Shown: positions 27,779 through 37,052 of the stretch, one piece after another | How the letters are laid out: each line of letters opens with the position of its first letter | Numbering within the stretch: the first letter of the stretch is position 1 | Origin: Lysobacter_K sp043738095 | GTDB lineage: Bacteria; Pseudomonadota; Gammaproteobacteria; Xanthomonadales; Xanthomonadaceae | DNA length: 64,000 bases | Assembly (NCBI GenBank): GCA_043738095.1 | Contig: JAYSZI010000076.1 | Span: 1-64,000, forward strand | Direction: 5' to 3' | Translations under genes and position numbers: made by a program | Notes under the pieces: generated by a model | Told to the model about the DNA's origin: nothing | Seen by the model: the letters and a program-made list of their open reading frames with translations, nothing else | Database searches by the model: none

Positions 27779-27985
27779 ATGCAGTACGGAACAGTGAAAT
27801 GGTTCAACGACGCCAAGGGCTTCGGTTTCATCTCGCCCGAGGACGGAACTGCTGATGTGTTCGCGCATTTTTCGGCGATCAGTGCCAAAGGCTTTCGTAG
27901 CCTGCAGGAAGGCCAGCGCGTCAGTTACGAGCTCACTCAGGGACCGAAGGGCGCGCAAGCGTCCAACATCGCCCCGGCTGAGTGA
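27779..27985 (+). CDS. Cold-shock domain protein
   Basis: This 68-residue protein is a single cold-shock OB-fold with RNP1 KGFGFI and RNP2 DVFAHF; it starts MQYGTVKWFNDAKGFGF. Such proteins bind single-stranded nucleic acid and act as RNA chaperones. AAGGA at 27773-27777 marks the start. The gene is monocistronic with a strong terminator. Whether it is cold-induced cannot be seen from the 110 base leader region. Confidence 0.94.
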   Translation: MQYGTVKWFNDAKGFGFISPEDGTADVFAHFSAISAKGFRSLQEGQRVSYELTQGPKGAQASNIAPAE

Positions 27986-28011
27986 TCGCCCGATAGGCCG
28001 ATCTTGAAAAG

Positions 28012-28035
28012 CCCCGCTTCGGCGGGGTTTTTTTT
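28012..28035 (+). terminator. Intrinsic terminator of the cold-shock gene
   Basis: The 6 bp stem CCCCGC/GCGGGG with a stable TTCG tetraloop (28012-28027) is followed directly by eight T at 28028-28035. This is a textbook Rho-independent terminator. Confidence 0.92.
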
Positions 28036-28357
28036 CGCTGGTCGAGGCGGCAACCGTCGCCGGTAGATCAGGCGCGGTCCAGAACCGGTGGCCTCGCCGT
28101 CGGCCCGCCGGTGCAATAGTTGCCACCGTTCGAGCGCGCCAAGTCATCGAAGCAGCGATTCTCGTTCTGGCGATAATCGACTCCGCGCCATGTCGATGAG
28201 CATCTCTGCCGACATGGGGGCGAGCCTGCTCGTCGTCTTCAACGGCCTGCGTTTATGCAGACGGGGTCGAGGGCATTCGGGAGATGAGGGCGAGCTCGGT
28301 TGACGTATTCAGGCCGTCCTTGGCGCCTGTCTGTCGAAGGGGAGTAGGATCACCCCG
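28036..28357. other. Non-coding stretch upstream of the copper efflux operon
   Basis: I see no credible gene in these 322 bases. An inverted repeat CATGTCG/CGACATG occurs at 28188-28194 and 28208-28214. TCAACGGCCTGCG at 28239-28251 and TTGACGTATTCAGGCCGTCC at 28300-28319 resemble parts of the ~95 bp repeats near 44.4 and 46.1 kb. No CueR-type palindrome was found. GGGGAG before ATG 28358 is the ribosome site of the next gene. Confidence 0.5.
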
Positions 28358-28738
28358 ATGACCCACCACGCCCGCCAGCGCTTGCGGATCACCCTGTTGG
28401 TGCTCTTCTGCCTGCTGTTCCAGCAGGTGGCGTTGGCTGCCTATGCCTGTCCACTCGACCAGATGCCGCCAGATCCTGTGGTCATGGCAGACAATTGCGC
28501 CGAGATGGGGATGGAGCAGGCCACGGTGTCGCCGGCGCTGTGCGAAAAACACTGCGCACCGGATCTGTCCGTTCCCGCCGACCATGCTGTTTTGAACGTG
28601 CCGGCGTTGGCGCTGCCGCCGGCAGCGTTTGACTTGGTCCTCATCGAGCCCCTGTCGCATGTGGCGCTGGCGGCAGACGAGCCCGTGGATCGCTCTGACC
28701 CACCCCCACGACTGCGCTACTGCAGTTTGTTGATCTAG
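28358..28738 (+). CDS. Small exported Cys/Met-containing protein of the copper operon
   Basis: The 126-residue product has a Sec signal peptide (ITLLVLFCLLFQQVALAAYA). The mature part has four cysteines (ACPLDQMP, DNCAEMGM, LCEKHCAP) and several Met and His residues, a composition suited to binding Cu(I) or Ag(I). It stands 76 bases before the cusC start on the same strand. Similar small proteins precede copper resistance genes in related bacteria, to my recollection. No named family can be assigned and metal binding is inferred. Confidence 0.65.
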   Translation: MTHHARQRLRITLLVLFCLLFQQVALAAYACPLDQMPPDPVVMADNCAEMGMEQATVSPALCEKHCAPDLSVPADHAVLNVPALALPPAAFDLVLIEPLSHVALAADEPVDRSDPPPRLRYCSLLI

Positions 28739-28814
28739 ACCTCCGAACGACCTCGCGAAACCCGCGCCGGCGCGTAGCGCCCCGTGTTTCTGATGGATTC
28801 GTTTGGAGATCTTC

Positions 28815-30098
28815 ATGTGGTGCCTTCCCCGTAATGCCGTCGCCGCGCACCTGCGTGCCCGCGTGGCGAGCGCGTGTCTGCTTCTGCTGGCCGTGCCCGC
28901 CACTGGCACCGCCGCGGCTCCTATGGCCTTGGACGAGGCCATACGCCTGGCACTCGTCCGCGCCCCGATGCTCGACGCCCGCCGTGCGCAAGTCGTGGCG
29001 GCTGATCAGGAATCCCGTCGTGCGGGCGCCTTGCCCGATCCGGAGCTCTCCGTGGGTATCGAGAACGGGCCGGTCACCGGGCAGGACGCGTTTGATTTGC
29101 GCGCCGACGAGATGACGATGAAACGCATCGGCTTGCGCCAGGCGATCCCGGCTCGGGCCAAGCGCGATGCCGCACGCACCCTGGCGGCGCGAACGGTTGA
29201 CGAGGCCTCCGCGCAGGTCCAGGCCGAGCAACTCAACATCCGGCGGGCTGTCGCCGAAGCCTGGATTGGTGTGTGGGCTGCCCAACGCGAACTCGAGTCG
29301 TTGAAGGCGCTTCGCGGGCAAGCGGCCTTGGCCGCCAAGCTCGCCAAGGCGCGCGTGGCGGGTGGTGCGGAATCCATTACCGATGCCCTGGCAACCGAAG
29401 CGGCGGTGATCGAGGTGGACAACCAGATCGAAGCCGCTCGCGCGGAGCAAGCGGCGGCGCGCGCCAGCTTGGCCCGGTGGATTGGCGACGATCAGATTGG
29501 CGATCTTAGCGGTGGGCCGGACCTCACGGCCTTGCCCGTGTCGGAGCTGCGCCTGCTCACGGAGATCAATCGATTAGGACCGCTGCTGCCCATCAACGCG
29601 CAGCTTGAAACGAAGGCGGCCGAAGTCGATGCGGCCCGCGCGGAGAAGCTCCCGGACTGGAGCGTAGGCGCGTCTTACGGCCAGCGCGACCGCGGGCGCA
29701 GCGACATGGTGACGTTGGAGTTTAGCGTTGGGCTGCCGCTGTTTGGGCGCAACCGGCAGGATCGCGGGGTGGCCGCGCGTGAGGCGCAGTACCAGGCCAC
29801 GCTCGCCACGCGCGAAGATCTTCGACGGCAAGAAGCGGCCCGCATCCGCGCCGGCATTGCACGGTGGGACGGCCTGAAGCGACAGGTCGCGCTGCACGAA
29901 ACCGCGCTGTTGCCACTATCAGGCGATCGCAGCGCTACCGCGCTGGCTAGCTATCGGGCAGGTGGCGAACTTCAGCCGTGGCTCAACGCACGTCGCGATG
30001 AGCTCGATGCCCATCTGTCCCACGCCCAACATCTGAGTGAACTCGGGCGCGCTTGGGCGGCATTGGCGTACCTGCTGCCGACGGAGGCACAGCCATGA
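28815..30098 (+). CDS. cusC: Outer-membrane efflux channel CusC-like (TolC family)
   Basis: This 427-residue protein is a TolC-type outer-membrane factor: a signal peptide (LLLLAVPATGTAAA), then two repeats of long alpha-helical sequence starting MALDEAIRLALVRAPMLDARR and a second half with NRLGPLLPINAQLETKAAEV, each 20-21 residues long. It should be the exit duct for the CusBA pump. ATG 28815 is preferred over TTG 28803 because GGAG lies just upstream. Its stop overlaps the cusB start as ATGA. Confidence 0.88.
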   Translation: MWCLPRNAVAAHLRARVASACLLLLAVPATGTAAAPMALDEAIRLALVRAPMLDARRAQVVAADQESRRAGALPDPELSVGIENGPVTGQDAFDLRADEMTMKRIGLRQAIPARAKRDAARTLAARTVDEASAQVQAEQLNIRRAVAEAWIGVWAAQRELESLKALRGQAALAAKLAKARVAGGAESITDALATEAAVIEVDNQIEAARAEQAAARASLARWIGDDQIGDLSGGPDLTALPVSELRLLTEINRLGPLLPINAQLETKAAEVDAARAEKLPDWSVGASYGQRDRGRSDMVTLEFSVGLPLFGRNRQDRGVAAREAQYQATLATREDLRRQEAARIRAGIARWDGLKRQVALHETALLPLSGDRSATALASYRAGGELQPWLNARRDELDAHLSHAQHLSELGRAWAALAYLLPTEAQP

Positions 30099-31417
30099 CC
30101 CGCGCTCAACACATGGGAATCGTCGTCGCGTCGGTAGCACTTTTATTTGCCGGTCTCGGGCTCGGCTATTGGTGGGGGCGCTCGGGTGCGGAGCCTTCAA
30201 CGCCGGGTATGGCCGAGGCAAAGGCCAGCGAAGGCAAGGTTCTGTACTGGTACGACCCGATGGTGCCCGACCAGCACTTCGACAAACCGGGCAAGTCACC
30301 CTTCATGGACATGGAGTTGGTGGCGAAGTACGCCGATGAAACGAGCGAAGGCGGCATAGCGATTGCGCCGGGCGTGCGCCAGAACCTCGGCATGCGCACG
30401 GTGGTGGTGAAGCGCGGCAGCCTGGCCGGATCGGTTCGCGTACCGGGCACCATCGGTTGGGATCTGCGACAGGAGCGCGTCGTGAGCGCGCGCGTCGATT
30501 CCATTGTCGAACGGTTATATGTCAAAGCACCCTATGAGCCGGTGCGTGCCGGCCAGCCATTGGTCAGCGTCTTGGCACCGACATGGAGCGCCGCGATCGC
30601 CGAAGCGCGCGCCTTGGACCAAGCGCGTTCGGGACCGGCGCGTGCGCTGCGGTCGGCGTCGCGAGAGCGATTGCGTACGCTGGGTCTGCCCGCCGGCGCC
30701 GCCGCAAGTCGAAATGGCAGCATCACGTTGACCTCTCCCGTCAGTGGCGTGGTCAGCGAAATCGGCGTGCGAGAAGGCGAGTCCGCGCCGATGGGCACGA
30801 TGCTGTTCCGCGTCAACGGCACCGATACGGTGTGGCTGGAGGCGGCTGTGCCGCAGGCAGGGGTTGCCGGTATCGCTCCGGGAACTCCGGTCGAGGCCAG
30901 CGTTAGCGCGATGCCTGGCCGCACATTCCAGGGGCGCGTCGAAGTCCTCCTGCCACAGATCGATGTCGGCAGTCGCACGCAACGCGCGCGCATCGTGCTC
31001 GACAACCGTGACGGCGTGTTGGCACCGGGGATGTTCGCCGAGATCGTGCTCAAGCCGGTGGATGGCGCCGAGCACCCGCTGGTGCCGTCGGATGCGGTAG
31101 TCGGTAGTGGAAGCCAGGCGCGTGTGATCGTGCTGGACGCGGGCGACCAATTCCGGCCGGTGTTGGTGCAACCCGGTCGCAGCGCCGGTGGCTTCACCGA
31201 AATCCTGTCGGGACTGAAAGGCGGCGAACGTGTGGTGGCGTCGGGTCAGTTCCTGATCGACTCGGAGGCCAATCTGTCAGGCGCACTCGAACGTCTGGGC
31301 GCGAACGCCGCGGCCAATGACAGCAAGGCCGTTTCACCGCAAGAAACGTCCACGCAAGGTGCTGAAGCTGGAGACGACGCGACGCCTGCCGAGCCGATGC
31401 CGGAGCGGCGACCATGA
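30095..31417 (+). CDS. cusB: Copper/silver efflux RND periplasmic adaptor CusB
   Basis: CusB links the pump to the outer-membrane channel and passes metal to CusA. The 440-residue protein has an N-terminal membrane anchor, then YWYDPMVPDQHFDKPGKSPF followed by MDMEL. The three methionines there (YDPM and FMDM) match the Cu/Ag ligands of E. coli CusB. The membrane-fusion core includes RVDSIVERLYVKAPYEPVRA, and the chain ends with a LIDSEANLSGALERL tail almost as in CusB. ATG 30095 overlaps the cusC stop, and its own stop overlaps the cusA start. Confidence 0.93.
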   Translation: MTRAQHMGIVVASVALLFAGLGLGYWWGRSGAEPSTPGMAEAKASEGKVLYWYDPMVPDQHFDKPGKSPFMDMELVAKYADETSEGGIAIAPGVRQNLGMRTVVVKRGSLAGSVRVPGTIGWDLRQERVVSARVDSIVERLYVKAPYEPVRAGQPLVSVLAPTWSAAIAEARALDQARSGPARALRSASRERLRTLGLPAGAAASRNGSITLTSPVSGVVSEIGVREGESAPMGTMLFRVNGTDTVWLEAAVPQAGVAGIAPGTPVEASVSAMPGRTFQGRVEVLLPQIDVGSRTQRARIVLDNRDGVLAPGMFAEIVLKPVDGAEHPLVPSDAVVGSGSQARVIVLDAGDQFRPVLVQPGRSAGGFTEILSGLKGGERVVASGQFLIDSEANLSGALERLGANAAANDSKAVSPQETSTQGAEAGDDATPAEPMPERRP

Positions 31418-34400
31418 TCGCCGCGATCATTCAACGCTCGATTGCCAATCGCATCTTCGTCCTGGTTGCGGCCATCGCCTTGGCCGCAGTCGGGGTGTGG
31501 TCGGTCGCGCGCACGCCGCTGGATGCATTGCCGGATCTCTCCGACACCCAAGTAATCATCCGCACCCAGTGGCCGGGACAGACGCCGCGCATCGTCGAGG
31601 ACCAGGTCACCTATCCACTGACCACCACCATGTTGTCGGTGCCGGGCGTCAAGGCCGTGCGCGGCTTTTCGTTTTTCGGCGATTCGTTCGTCTACGTGCT
31701 GTTCGACGACGACACCGATCTGTACTGGGCGCGTTCGCGCGTGCTCGAGTACCTAAGCCAGGTGCGTGACCGGCTGCCTGCGCAAGTCAACCCATCGCTG
31801 GGTCCCGACGCCACCGGCCTGGGCTGGATTTATGAGTACGCGCTGGTCGATCGCACCGGCCAACACGACCTGGGGGAACTGCGTTCGCTGCAGGATTGGT
31901 TCCTGCGCTATGAGCTCAAGACGGTGCCGGACGTGGCCGAAGTCGCAAGCATCGGCGGCATGGTGCAGGCCTGGCAAATCGTGCCCGATCCGCAGGCATT
32001 GGCCGCGCGCCGCATAACGATCAACCAGCTTATCGAGGCGGTTCGCGACGCGAACGGCGCCACCGGCGGTTCGGTGATCGAGCAAGGCGAAGCCGAGGTG
32101 ATGGTGCGCAGTGAGGGCTACCTGCGCAGTCGCGAGGACTTCGAGCGCGTGCCGATTACGTCTGGGATCGACGGCGTACCGGTAATGCTGCAGGACGTCG
32201 CGCTCGTGCAACGAGGGCCGGCTCTGCGACGTGGCATTGCTGAGCTCGATGGCGAAGGCGAGGTTGCCGGTGGCGTGATCATCTTGCGCTCAGGCAAGAA
32301 TGCCCTCGCCGCAATTGAGGCGGTCAAGGCCAAGCTCGAAACCCTGCGCGCGAGCTTGCCTGCCGGCGTCGAAATCGTGCCGGTGTACGACCGCTCCGAG
32401 TTGATCCTTGAGGCCGTGCACAACCTTACCCGCAAGCTGGGCGAGGAATTCCTGGTGGTCGCGCTGGTATGCGCACTATTCCTGTGGCATCTGCGTTCGG
32501 CGCTGGTTGCGGTGATCACGCTGCCGCTCGGGGTGCTCGCGGCGTTCATCGTCATGCGCTATCAGGGGATCAGCGCGAACCTGCTGTCGCTTGGCGGCAT
32601 CGCGATTGCCATCGGCGCGATGGTCGATGCGGCCGTGGTCATGATCGAGAACGCGCACAAGCATCTGGAGCGGTTTCGAGAAGATGCCGGCCGCGATCCT
32701 GTCGGTGAGGAGCGTTGGAAGCTGATGGGCGAGGCCTCGAGCGAAGTGGGTCCGGCGCTGTTCGTCAGCCTGCTGGTGATCACCTTGTCGTTCGTGCCGG
32801 TGTTTGCGTTACAGGCGCAGGAAGGCCGGCTGTTCTCGCCGCTCGCATACACCAAGACCTATGCGATGGCGGCCGCGGCAGGCCTGTCGATCACGCTGAT
32901 CCCGGTGCTGATGGGTTATCTCATTCGTGGCCGCATCCGGCCGGAAGCCCACAACCCGATCAACCGCGCCATGATCGCCGCCTATCGGCCGATCCTCGAT
33001 GCGGTGTTGCGCTTTCCGCGCATGACGTTGTTGCTGGCGGGTGCGGTATTGCTGCTGACATTGCTTCCACTGCTGCGCTTGGGCAGCGAGTTCATGCCGC
33101 CCCTCGACGAAGGCACGCTCCTTTACATGCCCACCGCGCTGCCCGGGCTGTCGGCCGGAAAAGCGGCACAACTGCTGCAGCAGACCGACCGAATGATCAA
33201 GACCGTGCCCGAGGTGGCTCACGTGTTTGGTAAAGCCGGCCGAGCCGAAACGGCCACCGATCCTGCGCCACTGGAGATGTTCGAGACCACGGTGACATTC
33301 AAACCACGCAGCCAGTGGCGGCCCGGCATGACGCCTGAGAAGTTGCGTCAGGAACTCGACCGCGCGGTCAGGGTTCCCGGCCTCACGAACCTGTGGGTGC
33401 CGCCGATCCGCAACCGCATCGACATGCTGGCGACGGGCATCAAGAGTCCGATCGGCATCAAGGTGTCGGGGCCCGATACCGCGGTGCTGGCCAAGCTCGG
33501 CGATCGCATCGAGCAGGTAGCGAAGACCGTCCCCGGGGTAAGTTCGGCCTTGGCCGAACGCGTAACCGGTGGGCGCTATCTGGACGTTACCGTGCGACCC
33601 GACGCGGCCGCGCGCTACGGGTTGAGCCAAGCCGAAGTCCAGCGTCTTGTTGCCACCGTGGTGGGCGGCGAACCCATCGCCGAAACCATCCAGGGTCGCG
33701 AGCGCTATCCGGTGGTGGTGCGCTACCCGCGGCCACTGCGTGACTCGCCGATGGCCTTGGCCCAGCTGCCACTGGTTGCGCCGGGCGGCGTGCAACTGAC
33801 GCTCGGCCAAATCGCAGACCTCGCCTTTACGGAAGGCCCGCCGATGCTGCGAAGCGACGACGCACGCCTGACCAGCTATGTGTACGTCGATGTCGAAGGG
33901 CGCGATCTCGGATCCGTCGTTGCCGACCTGCAACGCGCCGTCGCGGAACAGGTGCAGATGCCATCGGGCTATGCGGTTGGATGGTCTGGGCAGTACGAAT
34001 ACCTTAAGCGGGCGAGCGAACGGTTGCGCGTGGTGGTACCGGCGACCTTGGTCATCATCTTCGGCCTCATCTACCTGGTGTTCCGACGCGCCTCAGAGGC
34101 GGCCATCATCATGCTTAGCCTGCCGTTTGCACTGGTGGGCGGCCTATGGCTGATCTGGTTGCTCGGCCACGCGGTGTCGGTCGCCACGCTGATCGGTTTC
34201 ATCGCCCTGGCCGGCGTCGCCGCGGAGTTCGGCATCATCATGCTGTTGTACTTGCGCCACGCGTGGGAAGAACAACTGATGGCGAATCCCCAATCCGGGG
34301 AGGCCGAACTCGACGCCGCCATTCGTGAGGGTGCGGTACAACGCGTGAGGCCAAAAGCGATGACCGTGGCAGTGATCCTGGCGGGACTGTTTCCGATCCT

Positions 34401-34572
34401 GATCGGCGGCGGCGCTGGCGCCGAAGTCATGCAACGCATCGCCGCACCGATGGTTGGCGGGATGCTCAGTGCTCCGCTGCTGTCTATGCTGGTCGTACCC
34501 GCGGCGTATCACTTGCTGCGTCGTCGCGAACTTGCCAGAAACCGTTCCATCAACCTAAAGGGATCGAAATGA
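31414..34572 (+). CDS. cusA: Copper/silver RND efflux pump CusA
   Basis: CusA is the proton-driven inner-membrane pump of the heavy-metal RND class. The 1052-residue protein closely follows E. coli CusA. The methionines that carry Cu(I)/Ag(I) are present as Met572 (LLYMPT), Met622 (LEMFETT) and Met671 (IDMLATG), one residue off the E. coli numbers. The proton-relay region GAMVDAAVVMIENAHKHLE is intact, and the last third (GFIALAGVAAEFGIIMLLYL) is typical. The three methionines argue for monovalent copper/silver rather than zinc/cobalt. Confidence 0.96.
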   Translation: MIAAIIQRSIANRIFVLVAAIALAAVGVWSVARTPLDALPDLSDTQVIIRTQWPGQTPRIVEDQVTYPLTTTMLSVPGVKAVRGFSFFGDSFVYVLFDDDTDLYWARSRVLEYLSQVRDRLPAQVNPSLGPDATGLGWIYEYALVDRTGQHDLGELRSLQDWFLRYELKTVPDVAEVASIGGMVQAWQIVPDPQALAARRITINQLIEAVRDANGATGGSVIEQGEAEVMVRSEGYLRSREDFERVPITSGIDGVPVMLQDVALVQRGPALRRGIAELDGEGEVAGGVIILRSGKNALAAIEAVKAKLETLRASLPAGVEIVPVYDRSELILEAVHNLTRKLGEEFLVVALVCALFLWHLRSALVAVITLPLGVLAAFIVMRYQGISANLLSLGGIAIAIGAMVDAAVVMIENAHKHLERFREDAGRDPVGEERWKLMGEASSEVGPALFVSLLVITLSFVPVFALQAQEGRLFSPLAYTKTYAMAAAAGLSITLIPVLMGYLIRGRIRPEAHNPINRAMIAAYRPILDAVLRFPRMTLLLAGAVLLLTLLPLLRLGSEFMPPLDEGTLLYMPTALPGLSAGKAAQLLQQTDRMIKTVPEVAHVFGKAGRAETATDPAPLEMFETTVTFKPRSQWRPGMTPEKLRQELDRAVRVPGLTNLWVPPIRNRIDMLATGIKSPIGIKVSGPDTAVLAKLGDRIEQVAKTVPGVSSALAERVTGGRYLDVTVRPDAAARYGLSQAEVQRLVATVVGGEPIAETIQGRERYPVVVRYPRPLRDSPMALAQLPLVAPGGVQLTLGQIADLAFTEGPPMLRSDDARLTSYVYVDVEGRDLGSVVADLQRAVAEQVQMPSGYAVGWSGQYEYLKRASERLRVVVPATLVIIFGLIYLVFRRASEAAIIMLSLPFALVGGLWLIWLLGHAVSVATLIGFIALAGVAAEFGIIMLLYLRHAWEEQLMANPQSGEAELDAAIREGAVQRVRPKAMTVAVILAGLFPILIGGGAGAEVMQRIAAPMVGGMLSAPLLSMLVVPAAYHLLRRRELARNRSINLKGSK

Positions 34573-34895
34573 AGTTTGCTTGTTTATTGTTCGCACTCAC
34601 GTTGTTGGCCGGCTGCTCCTCGCCCTCGAACGAGGCGAAGACGTCGACGCCGGCCGGAGCAACGGCTGCTACAGGAGCCCTCGAGGCCCGGGGCGTTGTT
34701 CAAGCGGTCGACGTCGCGGCCCAGACGGTAAAGATCACGCACGAGCCGGTCCCGGCACTGAAATGGCCGGCGATGACCATGACGTTTAAAGCGCCGACGG
34801 CGGACATTGCAGGTTTGAAGCAGGGCGATCGCGTCGTTTTCAAGTTCACCTCCAGCGGGATGGACGGCACGATCACGTCGATCACGCGTCAGTAG
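34569..34895 (+). CDS. cusF: Periplasmic copper chaperone CusF, lipoprotein form
   Basis: CusF brings Cu(I) or Ag(I) to CusB. The 108-residue protein has the OB-like CusF domain with all four ligands in order: His in ITHEPV, Trp in LKWPAM, and Met-x-Met in AMTMTF. The N-terminus ends with a good lipobox, LLAGC, so the chaperone is probably membrane-anchored, whereas E. coli CusF is soluble. It overlaps the cusA stop by four bases and ends the operon. Confidence 0.93.
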   Translation: MKFACLLFALTLLAGCSSPSNEAKTSTPAGATAATGALEARGVVQAVDVAAQTVKITHEPVPALKWPAMTMTFKAPTADIAGLKQGDRVVFKFTSSGMDGTITSITRQ

Positions 34896-35267
34896 CACGA
34901 GGGTTTATGAAAGGAGCGCGCTGCCCGGCGTGCGACCGCACCCGCAACTACGACAGCAACAGCGACAGCAACGAAACGCAAAGCAACCGCAGTAATGCTG
35001 CCGTGGTTGGACCGGCGCGCCGCTGACTCAGTCGGGGAGAGCAGCGGCAACCAGGGTGGCGCTAGACCACGTAGATGGATCCGCCCATTCCGGCGTTACT
35101 GGCAGGCGCGAGCACCACCCCCTGCGAGGCAGTCGTACACCTACTGAGCAGCGGCGCGGCGCGGGGGTTTCAATTACGTGGTCATCGGCGCCTCGTAACC
35201 TGAGCACGCGGAGCGTTGTCGATTCGGCCGTCGGCGCCCGCAGGTCATCAACGCGGCTGCGCGCAAC
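34896..35267. other. Non-coding gap between convergent cus and ABC exporter genes
   Basis: I see no credible gene in these 372 bases. A 9 bp inverted repeat, GACCACGTA (35065-35073) and TACGTGGTC (35175-35183), and a direct repeat, GAGCAGCGGC (35039-35048 and 35146-35155), are present. Neither has a T run. A 39-codon frame at 34907-35026 is Ser/Asn-rich and is not convincing. Confidence 0.5.
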
Positions 35268-37052
35268 TCAGTCAATGAACTGCAACCTGGCCAGTTCCGC
35301 ATAGAGCCCGCCTTGCGCGATCAACTGCTCGTGGCTGCCCTCGGCAACGATGCGGCCGTGGTCCATCACCACGATGCGGTCGGCCTTGAGCACGGTGGCG
35401 AGGCGATGGGCGATGACCAGCGTAGTGCGGCCTTGCATCAACGTGTCGAGGGCCTGCTGCACGGCGCGTTCGCTTTGCGCGTCGAGCGCGCTGGTGGCTT
35501 CGTCGAGCAACAGGATTGGGGCGTCCTTGAGCAGCGCGCGCGCGATCGCGATGCGTTGCTGCTGACCGCCGGACAGACGCGTGCCGCGCTCGCCCATTTC
35601 GGTATCCAGCCCTTGCGGCAGCGCGGCGACGAAGTCTGCTGCGTGCGCGGCGCGGACCGCGGCCTCGACCTCGGTATCGGTGGCCTCCAACCGGCCGTAG
35701 CGGATGTTGTCGCGCGCGCTGCTGGCGAAGATCGTCGGGTGCTGCGGCACCAGCGCGATCGCTTCGCGCAGCAGCGCGGGGTCCAGATGGCGGATCGGCA
35801 CGCCATCGACGGCGATCGTGCCGGTCTGCGGGTCGTGGAAGCGCAGCAGAAGCGCCAACACGGTGCTCTTGCCGGCGCCTGATGGCCCAACCAGCGCCAC
35901 GGTTTCGCCGGGCTGCACGCGTAGGTTGAACGCATCGAGCGCGGGCAGGTCTTCGCGCATCGGGTAGTGGAACGTGACGTCGTCGAAGACGATCTCGCCG
36001 AGCACGGGCTGTGCCAGCACCTGCGGCGAAGCGGGGATGGTAATCGCCGATGCTTCGTTAAGCAGTTCGCTGATGCGGCCCATGCCGCCGGCCGCGCGTT
36101 GCAGTTCGTTCCAGACCTCCGCCAGCGCGCCGACCGAACCGCCGGCGAACAACGCGTACAGCACGAACTGCGCCAGCGTGCCGCCGCTCATGCGGCCGGC
36201 GACCACGTCGTGTGCGCCGGACCACAACACCAGCGTGATCGCGCCGAAGATCAACACGATCGCGACCGCGGTGACCATGGCTTGCGCGCTGATGCGCTTG
36301 CGCGCCGTGGCCACTGCGACCGCCAGCGCGGAACTGAAGCGACCGCGCTCGTACGGCTCGCGCGCATGCGCCTGCACCGTGCGTACCGCGCCCAGGGTCT
36401 CGCTGGCCAAGGCATTGGCATCGGCGACGCGGTCCTGGGTATCGCGCGAGATTTTCTGCAGCCGGCGCCCGCCGAGCACGATCGGCAGCACCGCGAGCGG
36501 GATACCGATCAATGTGTAGGCGGCCAGCCGCGGACTGGTCACGAACAACATGGCGATCCCGCCGCTGAAAGTTACCAGGCTGCGCAGCGCTACCGACATG
36601 CTGGTGCCGACCACGGTGCGCAACAGTTCGGCGTCGGCGGTCAGGCGCGACACCAGTTCGCCGCTGCGATTGCGGTCATGGAAGCCGGCATCGAGCGCGA
36701 TCAGGTGGGAATACAGCTGCCCGCGCAAGTCGGCGACCACGCGTTCACCGAGCAGCGAGACGAAGAAGAAGCGAGCCGCCGTGGCTAGCGCCAGAGCGAC
36801 GGCAACGATGAAAACCAGCAGGAAGACACGGTCGATCGCGCCGCCGCCTTGCTCGAAGCCCTGATCAATCATCACGCGGAACGCGAGGGGAAGCGTTAGT
36901 GCCGCTGCACTGGATGCGGCCAGCGCGATCAGCCAGGCCACGCACAAGCCGCGGTGCTTGCGCACGAATGGCCACAGCGTGCGTAGGCTGCCGATCTTCC
37001 GGGGTGCGCTGAGCGCCGGGACTGGGGCGGCGTCAGCCAAGGGATCGGTCAT
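35268..37052 (-). CDS. ABC exporter, fused membrane and ATPase domains (MsbA-like)
   Basis: This 594-residue half-transporter has six predicted membrane helices (about 35-320) and a C-terminal ATPase. The ATPase shows Walker A GPSGAGKST, the Q-loop, signature LSGGQQQR, Walker B PILLLDEATSALD and the switch His in VIAHRL. It should work as a homodimer exporting a lipid, peptide or drug; the substrate is not evident. Start ATG 37052 lies inside the 3' end of yigZ (20 base overlap). It is therefore the last gene of a probable sigma-anti-sigma-yigZ-ABC operon. Confidence 0.88.
   Translation of the reverse strand: MTDPLADAAPVPALSAPRKIGSLRTLWPFVRKHRGLCVAWLIALAASSAAALTLPLAFRVMIDQGFEQGGGAIDRVFLLVFIVAVALALATAARFFFVSLLGERVVADLRGQLYSHLIALDAGFHDRNRSGELVSRLTADAELLRTVVGTSMSVALRSLVTFSGGIAMLFVTSPRLAAYTLIGIPLAVLPIVLGGRRLQKISRDTQDRVADANALASETLGAVRTVQAHAREPYERGRFSSALAVAVATARKRISAQAMVTAVAIVLIFGAITLVLWSGAHDVVAGRMSGGTLAQFVLYALFAGGSVGALAEVWNELQRAAGGMGRISELLNEASAITIPASPQVLAQPVLGEIVFDDVTFHYPMREDLPALDAFNLRVQPGETVALVGPSGAGKSTVLALLLRFHDPQTGTIAVDGVPIRHLDPALLREAIALVPQHPTIFASSARDNIRYGRLEATDTEVEAAVRAAHAADFVAALPQGLDTEMGERGTRLSGGQQQRIAIARALLKDAPILLLDEATSALDAQSERAVQQALDTLMQGRTTLVIAHRLATVLKADRIVVMDHGRIVAEGSHEQLIAQGGLYAELARLQFID

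Noticed and set aside
28088..28303. A 71-codon frame in the gap before the copper operon.
   Set aside because: It is Arg/Ser-rich, without a ribosome site, and partly overlaps repeat-like sequence.
34907..35026. A 39-codon frame with a CPAC motif after cusF, considered as a small metal-binding protein.
   Set aside because: It has only two cysteines, is low-complexity Ser/Asn-rich, and has no good ribosome site.
35065..35183. GACCACGTA/TACGTGGTC inverted repeat as a possible mobile-element end.
   Set aside because: Nine bases at 100 base spacing with no coding content or further similarity is weak evidence.
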